DNA from: Tigriopus japonicus
Lineage: Eukaryota; Arthropoda; Copepoda; Harpacticoida; Harpacticidae
Direction of reading: 5' to 3'
Assembly (NCBI GenBank): GCA_010645155.1
Contig: CM021323.1
Coordinates: 4,678,781 to 4,742,780 of the forward strand
Length of the DNA: 64,000 nt
Position numbers and translations under genes: made by a program. The first letter of the stretch is position 1; the number at the start of each line of letters is the position of its first letter. The notes beneath the pieces are model-generated. The model made no database searches. It was not told the origin of the DNA and was given only the letters and a program-made list of their open reading frames with translations. Positions 20,881 to 31,241 of the stretch are shown here, one piece after another.

Positions 20881-23800
20881 TTATTTGAAAGCTAAGGCTT
20901 GGTTCTCTCTGACAGAAGTGAAAATACTAGATGTCTTGAATAATACATGAGATATAACCCTTAGTTCTTTGAATATTTAGTAAACAATATAAAAACTCAC
21001 CTTCATTGCATTTGATATGCCAAACCCTTGATATGATGAGTCAGAAAATGCAATTCATCTTTACTTCAAATTATGAGCGACGACGGTTTTTCCGGCAAAG
21101 GATCATTTTTGAAAACTTATGCGTGACTTATTCTCCCTCCCAAAATTTTGGCTAAAAAAAGGCTATGTTCTTATTGTATGTTAAAAATTATTATCTGCCG
21201 CTACAGAAACTCATGGGAAAGAAACGTCATCAGAACACTAGCAACAGTGGCTTTAACGTGAAGCTTCAAAAAAGCCAAACAACTTAACCCTGTTGACGCT
21301 TCTTTCCCATGAGCTTCTTAATCTGTGGCTATCTTTTTTAGCCTTGTGCATTTTTTCGCACAGGGTTTGTTGTTCCGCTACTTGTAAATAACCCGATATA
21401 TCATACCTTTTTTGTCCAATTGAAAGTGGCGCATTCTGTCTTAAAAAACACATTGCTTTTCAACGTAGGTACAAACAAATTTGAGAAGAACATCAAAGGA
21501 GATGAAATATTTTCCATGGGCAACGGGAAAACATGAAAAGTACGTACTCCTTTACACTACAAGGAAAGAAAAGGTCGACCAATGTACTGGAGGTCTGAAG
21601 ATGAAAGCCGGTGGGTTTAGAGAAGAACCAGTGGTGCAAATTAGTTTTCCTTGAACACATTTCGGGGTCTAGGTAATTGCCACACATTCCCAGGGCTCAG
21701 ACTGTAACATATGCTGGTTGTTTTAAGGCCTTTTGTCGAAACTTTTAGGGTGTCTTTGTACTGAAGATTCGAATTTAGAACACATATATCTTCTCTGAGG
21801 CTTTCAAAGGATCTCTCGAACTAATGGAAAAGAAACATCGATTTTTCACGAACTCAGCCTTTGCGAAACTATTTATTAACAACAATGAAACAACCTTGAA
21901 AATGTCAATAACCTGTGGGCCTAGGGACCGTACTCTCATGTCGCACTTAGTACTTGAAGAAAGACTTCAATTACGAAGTTACTACATAGAAGTAGGATGT
22001 CCAAGTACGACTTGAGAATACGGGCCTTGCTGAGCTCTTTGATCTTGGAATTGTGAGCCCACGAACCTTCTACCATCGGTTCGGTGGGCCCAAGACTATA
22101 CAAAGTCAAATCTGGTGGGCCTTGACCTTAAAGCGGTTGCTGACCTCTGATCTAAGATTTTCTCATGATATTCAATTTGTACTTCTTCCACGTTTCACTT
22201 TAGTAGCTAAATCTTTTCTCTTTCTATGGCTTCAGTTTGAACAGTGGGAATACAATTTATCAAAAAGCGACTTGAACACTTGATTAGAACAATATAAATT
22301 TAGGAGATCTTGCAACTATCTTTCAATGTAAAAATTTCTAAAGAACGTAGTAGTATCGTCGATCGGGAATTTAATTTTATACCGTCAGGCAATGCGTTTC
22401 TCGGCATTTCAAGACTCCGATATCCGATTACCTTATCGAGACAGTCTCTTTTTGAAACTTTATAACGTGTAATTGAGTTGACAAGAAAAGGTTCAAAGGC
22501 TTGTCATCGGCTCAATTTTGCTTCTAGGGTAGATCAAGATCAAAAGATTGATTGAAAATTATTGCTTTTATTTTCAAATCAAAACAGAAGTCAGTTTCTA
22601 ATCGGCAATTTAGTCTTTTATGGGTATAAACAGGTTCGATGCTTTAAATATCAGAGCGTGGGTTGAGCCTTTGTTCGTCATTTTTCCTTAGGCCTCATAA
22701 GCTTATTTTGGGTTTCCACTGAATTGATGTCGTTGCCAACCAGACACAAAAATATTATAGTAGTTCCAAAACATAAACATCCAAGAGATGAATAAAATAT
22801 GAGCCAAATAAAAGGTTTTCTTAATATTATTGGATTCCATTGTTTTTTCTTTATACGAAATCTTCTAAAACAGAAATTCAAAGAACTGAGACGAGAGAGA
22901 ACCAAGGATAACTTTCCATTACGAATACGAAACGGAATATTGATGAGTGCTTTAAGGAACTATCACGTTTTCCTGTAAATGACCACCATTAAACATAAAG
23001 GTTAATGTAGTTCTTGACCTCTCATGCCTACTAAGCCAAGGCCTTAAGGAGGTCCCTTTCTTGACTGAGCCGAACATACTCTTCTGGAAAAACCCTACTC
23101 ATCCATCACGATGACGGAAATTACTATTAACATGAAATGGCCATAAGAGCATCTCATTTTCATGGCTTTGAGGAATGCATGGTGTTTGCGTCTAATGACT
23201 GCCTTCAACAAACATCGAGAGCTTGGTGCAAGGTATATCCGGTTGTAATATTAAGACGGTATCTTTTTTCCAACGTATGCACAAAAAGTAACTGACGTAG
23301 GTAGGTATTCTTGGACAAGCGATATTTAGATGCACGCAATTTTTTCGTTTGTCATGATTTCAAGGTGATGATAAACCTTGGAAAAATTTGTAAAACTTTC
23401 CTCATGATTTTCTTGAAGTAATGGAAAATTGTGAGCTTTACTGACCTAAACGTAATCCGTGGTATGGTATTTTATAGGCAAAAGATAATAAAATTGACAT
23501 CCTGAGATAATGGCAAACCTCCAACACAAAACAAAAGCACGTGACCAATCAAATATCAATCAAGTACTTCGAAATCGATAAAAGCTAACTACATCCTGAA
23601 CCGTATTTCCGAATCGTCATCGTTGTTTTCTCTTTTAATCAAATTATCCTATCCTTTTTCTAATACATTCTATAGAAAAAAGTGTTTCAAAGAAAACACA
23701 AACACGTCAAAAAATGAAAGAAATAAGGATATTCATCTCACAAGAAAAACAAAAATAAATAATCAAAATGATTGCTTAATATTTGGGGATACGTCAGTTA

Positions 23801-24130
23801 TTGAGGAATAATTACGTTCAATTTTTCATTCATGGCCATCATTTCGAATGCTTGAAGGTTAACATATTTGGTTCAATATTTTTGTGTATGAGGTAAGTGT
23901 TTATAGATGAAAAGAAGAAGAGTTCAGCTCTTCCTTGAAACTCTTCATGATAAAGTGATTGGATTTCTGGTTGGTGTACTTGGTTAATGTAATTAATCAC
24001 TGACAACTCACAAATTACATCATTCACTTGGCAGCACGTGTGTGTGTGTCTGTGACTTCCAGAGAAGAGCTCTCAATTTCCAATTAGGCCCAAGTTTTCA
24101 CTTGGCAAATAGTTTCAAGTTCCAGTTCCA
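20881..24130. other. Intergenic, no gene recognised
   Basis: Apart from the inverted repeat at 21205-21318 and a GT run near 24037-24048, this region shows only short unconvincing ORFs (for example 21824-22015, 22053-22283 and 22678-22905). The 3' UTR of the minus-strand gene ending at 24131 should lie at its right end. I cannot identify a clear AATAAA on that strand. Confidence 0.4.
21205..21318. repeat. Inverted repeat, ~29-bp arms, 56-nt loop
   Basis: AGAAACTCATGGGAAAGAAA at 21205 and onward pairs with the complement ending GCTTCTTTCCCATGAGCTTC at about 21298-21317, with about 24 of 29 positions matching over the full arms. Weaker pairing extends outward. It may be a small foldback element. 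No target duplication is obvious. Confidence 0.5.
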
Positions 24131-27100
24131 CTAGGAACAGTTCCCATGGTTTGTAGAGGCTTTCCTCTTGGTAGTTCGCATTCGATACTGGAATTTCAGT
24201 CTGGACCAAATGCCATAGCACATGTTATTGACTTTCGGATCCTCGAATTGCCCCCGCTTTCGATTGAATTGAAGCACGTTTCGAATGATTTGCTTTGACC
24301 GTCGTAGTTTTTGCAATTGCATCAAACTCATGGCTACAAAAAGCCAACACTTTAATATTACTGTTGGATCCTGGGAACGAAGAGCGATGCGCATTTGGTT
24401 CCAGGCATTTTGACCGGCACGAACAGCCTAAAAGAGAACATAGAGTGAACATGTGGATGAAAGCGTAAGGAAAATGAATAATTCTGTGAAGTTATCTATC
24501 CCAACATCAATTCACCGTTCGTAAGTCGTGACTACGGGCTTTTGGCTCTTTTTTAGATAATAAGGATGTGGAAAGTGCCGTACAAATTACGATGGACAAA
24601 CATGTCTGAGAGCGGAAAGATGCAAGTAACAAATCATTTTGGTCTTTTTTAGGGAGAAATTTCTCCTCGAGGGAAAGGAAAATTGGGGTTAATTTTTCTT
24701 TGCCAAACACGCCATCAAGGCTAATTATTTTGACCGAAAAGTTGTCTATTACAACGAAACAACCTTCCTCCGAAATCTATTAGTTGAGAGACAAGGGTCA
24801 AATTACCACTAACTGGGAAGATAACTCGTCGAGGAGTGCCTTAATGATCATTCATTCTGCCCCCATTCATGAGCCACAAAAGAGCATGGAAATATTATTA
24901 TAAAATTGCATGCAGTTTAGGTAAAGCTACAATTCCTGTCAAGGTTAACAAGATCATCCAACAGTAACTCGTTTGTAGATCAAAGGGGTATAAATTTTCA
25001 AGTTCGTCGCACTATATGGGGATTAATCTATTTTTGAATTACTTACCCCCATTGTTTTTTTCTAATGTTAAAGATCAGATGGATGGGTTCTTGTGCTTAA
25101 ATACACACGCAATAAAGATGTTTGTCATAATTGTAATTAAAAATATCTCTCTCCCTACTTAATGGAAAGCTTGTTTAAAAATAATTCGGGTTAATTAAAA
25201 GAACTCTTGTTCGAAACGTTCCGCATATCGAGCGTACTTTTAAGACTACAAAGACCAAACTTCTCGGGCAACCTTTGCAAGGATGCACGGTCAGAAAATA
25301 CATAGACCTGACAAATTCAAAAGCATTTTCGGCCAAGAAGTTTCTCCGTTGCTCCCTATAGTTGTTGCATATTTGCCTCGTGCCCATGAAAAAAGATTTC
25401 TGGAGTTTATTGGAATGAACTAAGTGGATTTAGTAATGGACCACTGTGCCTAAGGACAAATTTCAAAAATACTGCTTGGGGCTGATCATAGTATCAAAAC
25501 ATTTTAGCAACACAATAAAATATTCTTCCGTCGACTTTACTTTGCAAGGCCCCTATTTTGCCTCCATCTAGTGGCGATTTTTGCAACCTTCGGTTAACCT
25601 TCTTAATAACAGTAGTTATTAATAATAATAATATTTAACTTAATAACATCCAATTCTAGACGTACATGCCAGAACCGAAAAGAAGTCGAACACGAAACAA
25701 AAGGCTATTTGTTTTGAACTTTGGAGGAAAACGCTCGCCAAAAGCTTTACAAGTGTGCGTATCTGTGTGCCAACAAAGACTTAGTCCCAAGACAGCAAAG
25801 ACTCTTTCCTCATCTTGTGGAGGAAACTGGATTCATTATTTTAAAATATTTCTTGAGTCCTTTGCTACTTCTTTGCCTATGTTGAACGATAAATCTTCGA
25901 ATATACAGAAGCACAATCGAGCTCTGACACAAAAGACATGCAGAAATTCACCCAATCCAAAATTCTGACTCACCAACAAAAAAAAACTCGGAGTGTTTTG
26001 AACAGGAATGTGGCATTCTGAATTTTGCTTTTCAACGCAAAGTGGAAACCTTTTCTAACTTGCTTTTTATTTATTTCAACTCTCTTCTTGGAGTGACAGT
26101 ACAAAACCCCAATTTAAGAATTCTCAGAAAAAGCAGCGTGAATCTGATTTCACATGGTGTGCTGATTGACAATTGGGTTTGAGGTCTTTTGGGATTGATA
26201 TTGGTTTTGTAAAGGGCACGCATACAAGATGAGAAGAACACCGGTGATTTGAATAAGTTTTCTGACGCTCTGACACTCATCTAGAACGTCTCCAAAAAGT
26301 TAAAATTCTGAATGCTTCTCCTCCTTTTGTCAGTATTCTCTCTCTTTGAGGACCCCGTTTCGGTTACTATTTTTTCCTCAGTATTCTAATAATATTTTCT
26401 ATAAAAGCAAACGTCAAAATTCAATTCAACTAATGAAAATCTTTTCAAATAAAGCAAAAACGAGGGGTTACTTTCGGGTTTTTAATTTGGGGGTTTCATC
26501 ATCTATCGTAAGAGAAAGCGGTGTTCCATCGATAAATCATCTGACAAGTGAAGCCATCCTAAATGAAACTTTCAAGGCCATACACGGGGACAATCCTTTC
26601 GTATCAGACCAATTAAAGCCAGTGCACCGAAATTTAGGAGTGACTACCCGTCAGATAGGAACTTGTGTTCTGGAGCGCCAACACCCAAGATCTTACGGAA
26701 AAACGTTTGTGTCGAAAGCGACAACCCTATGGAACAAGATCCCAAAAACCATCAGAATGGAGCAGTGCCCACACCTTTTCAAAACTAAAATCAAGAACTA
26801 CGTGACTACTCTTCCAATATAGCAAATATCAATCTCAAATTAAAAAGTGCAAATTGCACTTAAGAAAATAAACATACATACATACATACATACATACATC
26901 TGGCAAGTTTTAGTTAATTCTCCGTTCTCTTTAGTCTACGTAAACTACTACCATTCACAAACAGAATCGTCGGCAAAAAAGCACATTTTTCTCTTGAAAA
27001 GCACATTTCATTTCAATACTGTCTAAAGTTTATTACAAATCCTTAAAAAAATGACCCGGTTTCGATTCAACAAGTGTTCTCTTTTTAGATTTACCGATTC

Positions 27101-29284
27101 CTTACTTGACAAAAAACGAGAATGCGAAGAAAACACGTTTTCTCTCGTATCTGTGGTAAGAAGCCTTCCTCGATCATGAATGAGTGATTGTGCCTCTGAT
27201 CAGAGAACGAACAATCCAAATTACAAGCAAGGAATGTGTCTGGATTGTATATCAGGATCTCTTCGTGAATCTACCGTTAATAATGCATTTGGTAGATATT
27301 CCTCAAAGTAGTTAACAAGACCGAGAAGTGTTTGTTTGTTTGCTAAGGAGTAATTACATCTGCGTATGTATTGCGAATTTTACATTAACATACGATTTCC
27401 CCCCTCGGAATCCCAAAGGCAATATCCTCTGAAAGGTGAAATCTATTGGGCCTTGTTTGCGATCAGCTCGTTTTGGTTTCGGTCAAGCCCTTTTCCAGAC
27501 GAAACTTTTGATTTCGATACAGAGCTCTTTTGGTTAATCTTTTTTTTTTTCGGGGGGTGGATTTTTTAATACCGCTCCAAGGAATGGGATTCCTTGTAAA
27601 GAGAGTTAATGATTAATGTAGTTTATAAAATTACCGTTTATATGAAATTTGATCTACCAATGAGTTTCAGATCTCATTCAATCATTTTCTTTTTACGACA
27701 CATTAGGGACCTGCAATTTTCAGAGGAAATGGCGTAAAGCTGATAATGAGCTAATTCCGTGATGCTTCTGTTGTATTAATGTTTTGTTTGAAGCTTCCTG
27801 AACAAGTTTATAGATTACCTGCGAGTTTCCAATTAAGAGCTTTCTTTGAGGGGAACAAAGGAAGCAAAAGCTTCGAGAAAACATCTTGGACCTTTCTCAA
27901 TATTTTTTAACCCACAGGAATTGCCAATATCAAATTGAAAATATCATTCCGTAGTTTTAAAGGGATTTTTATTTTTGCATATTTGAAAACCCAGAAATAA
28001 GCCGAATTTTAGTGAGAAGAAGCTTGGCGGTCGTTTGGGAAAAATTCTCTAAAGAAAGTTACTAAATGATTAGGGATTTAAAAAAAATTCTTGCTTGACC
28101 CACTATTTCATGGTGGTTCAAATCTGCAACAAAAAACTCGGTAAGGTATCATTTAAGTGTTTATTCAGTAAATTATATTTATCATCGATTTTTTTACCAG
28201 CAATCCCTTTCCTTGAAGCGGGAGTAAAAATATACGCAAATAAAATACGACAAAAACTGTGTGTAACAAAAATAAGTATATTTTTGTCATTTTTTTACAA
28301 AAGTCCTTTTTTGATCAAGATCATTTCACGTGTAATTAAATCTCCAGCCTAAAGGAAAGTTGAGGCACGTTTTTTTCCACAAAATCTCGTATTAACATGG
28401 CACTGCCGTGCAAAAACATCTTTTAATATTCAATTTACATGATTTAAAATTTCAAAATCTCTGGAGCATCAAATCATCTAAACAAGTTCAATCTTGCATA
28501 CAAAGATCAAAGTGTAACGTAGGCCCTGTGCGTATGTAAAACAGAACTGACTTACGAAGGACTGAGAATGTTCACCGAGATTAGAATAGGCTCCGCCCAA
28601 AGTTGAGAGCCAATGAAGGGCATCATCCAATTCAATGGCTTCCCACAGAATTCCGTTCACTAGTCTAGACCTGCAAGAAATTAAAATTTGAATAAAAGTG
28701 TTGAAATAAAGCCTATGAAAGAGTAGTTAAGAAGAATATATCATATCCTCAAGATTGCTTACAACTTGATGCTCAGTTCTCCAAGTTCAAATTGCTAAAT
28801 TTTCACGTTGAAACAATTTTGCCAAATATTACACTCCAAATTCTTTTGAGCTTCGCATTTATGAAGCCTCAAAGTTTCATCGTGAAAGGTGAAGCTAACC
28901 AACATTATCACTTTCCTCGAAACATATTTTCCTCGCCCAAAGTTGGTTAATGAAACTGGACCTTCTTTTTCTCTTCCATCGCTCGGCACCACGCATATAA
29001 AAATCCTTAAATATTTTCAAACCCACTTACGATGCAAAATCGAAGAAATTGTGTGCCTGGAGTCCTTGGAGAACACAGAAAACGCGATGCCATTTTCCCC
29101 AGAACTCTCGCACTTGACCACAATAAAACTGATGTCGCTTAACCAAATACACAAAGCCCGAAATTGTCTTGAGATCCAAGTAGATTACCACAACAACCTT
29201 TCCAGGGCTCATTTTGCTCCCCCATCGCAAAATCGTCCATCGAGGAGCAAAACTATCCGGGCAAACGGCCACAAATCGGGTCAT
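24131..29284 (-). CDS. Conserved-looking hypothetical protein, 3 exons, third gene of the POLR3K-YRDC cluster
   Basis: Three exons join cleanly: 29284-29031, 28670-28556 and 24427-24131. Exon 1 ends with 2 nt and exon 2 begins with 1 nt (TC|G). Exon 2 ends and exon 3 begins in phase 0. Donors are GTAAGT; acceptors are TTGCAG and TTTTAG. The product is 221 aa. I do not recognise the family. The N-terminal third is hydrophobic (KVVVVIYLDLKTISGFVYLV). The middle (LDDALHWLSTLGGAYSNLGE, then DPTVILKCWLFVAMSLMQLQ) looks like paired amphipathic helices of a TPR-like or all-helical fold. The C-terminus is Lys/Arg-rich. No catalytic motif is visible. The ATG shares four bases (ATGA) with the YRDC stop. 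A later start at residue 25 (MSPGK) is possible, and so is an unseen upstream exon. The protein-like composition of exons 2 and 3 and the phase agreement are the main support. Confidence 0.65.
24428..28555 (-). other. 4.1 kb intron of the hypothetical gene
   Basis: It runs from the donor after SQSF to the acceptor before AVRAGQ. It contains a 5'-truncated non-LTR retrotransposon on the opposite strand (26440-26899). The other ORFs (25666-25968, 26071-26280, 28095-28352) have no recognisable content. Confidence 0.6.
26440..26899 (+). mobile_element. 5'-truncated non-LTR retrotransposon with (ACAT)n tail
   Basis: A plus-strand frame ending at TAG 26820-26822 reads GVPSINHLTSEAILNETFKA, then TRQIGTCVLERQHPRSYGKT, then ATTLWNKIPKTIR and FKTKIKNYVTTLP. 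This is the C-terminal end of a Jockey/CR1-type ORF2 (compare the LWN.IP and F+..+ pattern of the copy at 18961). About 50 bp of 3' sequence with AATAAA-like text (AAAATAAAC) leads into an ACAT tetranucleotide run at 26873-26899, typical of such tails. The 5' part is missing, and the frame upstream of ~26440 is not protein-like. Confidence 0.75.
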
Positions 29285-30015
29285 CGTGGATCAAGTCCAA
29301 ATTTTTCCAGAACTTTCACCGTTCGAATATGAGCACTTCCCGGACGAACAATCGAATAAGATCCGGATTCAGACAAATCCACCACCGTCGATCCCAAACG
29401 CGCTTCTTCGGTATCACTCAATCGACCTCCATCATAAACCGAATGGAGCTCCGGAAACAATTCGGCAAACTCTTCTACGGCCAAAGTGCTTTGAGCTGAA
29501 CTAGGATTGGCACTCGTCAAGGCCACAGGACCTTGAGCTTGCTCACAAACGGCCAAAATAAACGGATGATCCGGAATACGAATGCCCACGAGATCCGTTC
29601 CCGGGTTGAATTCCAGGTTCAATTCCGGTTTCCGGCTAAAAATCACCGTCACGGGTCCGGGTAGAAGTTTTTCAAGGACGGATCGAGCCACCGTCACTTC
29701 CGACCAAGTATAGATATCCTCAATTCGGGCCACACAAATGGCAATGGGTTTGTCGGCATGTCGTCCCTTGATTTGATACAATTTTTGCACGGCCTCTCGA
29801 TTTTGAACTAATGCGGCTAAACCGTAGATCGTATCCGTGGGAGTAGCGATAACGTGACCGTTTTGCAATGCTTGAGCCGCATTTGCGGCGGCTTCATAGG
29901 GTTCAAATCGGCCTTCATGAACACGAATGGCTCGAACTTTGTCATGGGCGTTCATGAAGTTGGTGAGGGTGGATTGGGCACGGGTGATGAAAATACGCCC
30001 CAAGAGGCGGGCCAT
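29281..30015 (-). CDS. YRDC: Threonylcarbamoyl-AMP synthase (YrdC/Sua5 domain)
   Basis: A single 244-codon exon. The enzyme makes threonylcarbamoyl-AMP from threonine, bicarbonate and ATP, the first step of t6A formation at position 37 of ANN-decoding tRNAs, in cytosol and mitochondria. Family motifs appear in order: ATPTDTIYGLAAL near residue 60, KGRHADKPIAICV near 84, LLPGPVTVIF near 117, DLVGIRIPDHP near 141, PVALTSANPSS near 163 and SYSIVRPGSAHIR near 223. The N-terminus MARLLGRIFITRAQSTLTNF is Arg/Ser/Thr-rich without acids, suggesting mitochondrial import. Length is close to animal YRDC proteins. The start is only 18 nt after the POLR3K stop, and the stop overlaps the next ATG, so it is probably co-transcribed. 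No intron is seen. Confidence 0.95.
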   Translation of the reverse strand: MARLLGRIFITRAQSTLTNFMNAHDKVRAIRVHEGRFEPYEAAANAAQALQNGHVIATPTDTIYGLAALVQNREAVQKLYQIKGRHADKPIAICVARIEDIYTWSEVTVARSVLEKLLPGPVTVIFSRKPELNLEFNPGTDLVGIRIPDHPFILAVCEQAQGPVALTSANPSSAQSTLAVEEFAELFPELHSVYDGGRLSDTEEARLGSTVVDLSESGSYSIVRPGSAHIRTVKVLEKFGLDPR

Positions 30016-30032
30016 GGAACAAAAAGAGGCGG

Positions 30033-30038
30033 TTTATT
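30033..30038 (-). terminator. AATAAA overlapping the POLR3K stop codon
   Basis: On the minus strand, GAATAAACC contains the POLR3K TAA stop inside a canonical poly(A) signal. Cleavage 10-30 nt downstream would fall in the first codons of YRDC, so its use would compete with read-through into YRDC. The 18-nt spacer is T-rich but has no AG upstream of the YRDC ATG. Confidence 0.4.
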
Positions 30039-30823
30039 CTCGCCAGCGATGGCCACAGGCCATGTTACAGCACTTGTAGAAGGTGGTCATGGGCTCATCG
30101 GCCGATCGCGTTTGAATTTGCATGAAAAATGCCTTGGGATGATCACATTTGGGACAGGGACATTCCGTGGCATCCACGTTTTCCCAAGCCGCACTTCCAC
30201 CTAAAACATCATCCACCTGCAAGGATAAAGCCAATTCGATGTTCAAATACTGAAGACGTTTCTATTTTTACGATATTATTCGTGCTTAAGATAAGAAGAA
30301 CGGGCATTAATAGAAACTCCAGCCATTTACAATGTTCCCTATTATCCGTTTATGATAAGATAAGCAAAAACACTGAAGCAAAATTAGTTGAAAAGTGTTA
30401 TTCTAAGGTTTTGGCACAACTTTTGTTTGTTTTCCGTAAACAAACCTTGTGCCACCAAGAATAACAAATTTGATCGATTATTTTTAGTCACAAGTTAAGA
30501 TTCTTCTAAAATCAAAGTCCATCACAGGAAAAAGTCTAAATCCAACTAAACGGAAAGCAAAGCTATTGGTTTTTTCTGCCTTATACTTTAATGTCAGTCT
30601 GATTTGACTCTCAGAACGTCGCAAAGAAGAGAGGAAAAACAAGTTTTGAATATTGTTCTTTGAGAATCATCTTTTATACCTCTTTGAGTTTGGGATAGAT
30701 GCGATTTCCGATGCGTTTGGTGATGTTGTGCACGTAGGGACAAGTCGAACAAGCGAATCGTAAGGATTTAGGGCCTTCTTCAACGCCCAGAATGTTGGCA
30801 CACGTGGGACAAAACATCAACAT
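30034..30823 (-). CDS. POLR3K: RNA polymerase III subunit RPC10 (C11/POLR3K)
   Basis: Two exons, 30823-30680 (48 codons) and 30216-30034, join in phase 0 after KLKE with a 463-bp GT-AG intron (GTATAA...TTGCAG). The product is 108 aa, the usual length. This small Pol III subunit drives intrinsic RNA cleavage, termination and reinitiation in the nucleus. Zinc ribbon 1 uses C5, C8, C25 and C28, with the conserved CPYVHNIT. Zinc ribbon 2 carries CPKC (69-72), QTRSADEPMTTFYKC (the hallmark acidic loop) and C102 before GHRW. The upstream neighbour is a hAT-type MITE. The downstream neighbour, YRDC, starts 18 nt after the stop. A second in-frame Met at residue 3 is also possible. Confidence 0.97.
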
Positions 30824-30920
30824 GATGGTGTCATCTCAACCGCCACACAGGCACACACGTGCTTGCTTTTTCGATGTTTGCACCACGATTCTACCAGATT
30901 ACGTGCTTTCGGATCGTAAT

Positions 30921-31233
30921 CACAGATCATATAATGACTAGATATCGCATTGGCCCGTTCCGTCGGCGAGAGAAAGGGGCACCACTTGGCCTAGCTGCGC
31001 TAGCTTCAAAATCTCAGGGCGACCGCGTGCTCAGAAGTAACGACGCTAGCTCGCGTCGAGGACAAAGTACATACGGTACGTTGAGTTTGTTCAAGATTTG
31101 GCCACGCTGGCAAAATTTTGAAAAATTTGAAATTCCCACCATTTTAGGGTGTAGTGTTATGTTCCAGCTGATGAAGCAAAGTTGTCCCCCTTTTTCTCGC
31201 ACGAATCGAGGTCTAGCCATTATATAGTCTGTG
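30921..31233. mobile_element. hAT-type MITE with 8-bp target duplication
   Basis: The 313-bp element is flanked by identical ATCGTAAT (30913-30920 and 31234-31241). It starts CACAGATCATATAATGACTA. Its inverted right end reads CACAGACTATATAATGGCTA and stays similar for ~60 bp (GCGAGA(A)AA(A)GGGG..CAACTT). An 8-bp duplication and ends beginning CA are hAT features. There is no transposase, so it is non-autonomous. It lies 97 bp upstream of the POLR3K start codon, close enough to fall within the promoter or 5' UTR. Confidence 0.85.
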
Positions 31234-31241
31234 ATCGTAAT

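Noticed and set aside
28889..29504. Plus-strand ORFs at 28889-29332 and 29214-29504
   Set aside because: They are antisense shadows of YRDC and of exon 1 of the hypothetical gene.
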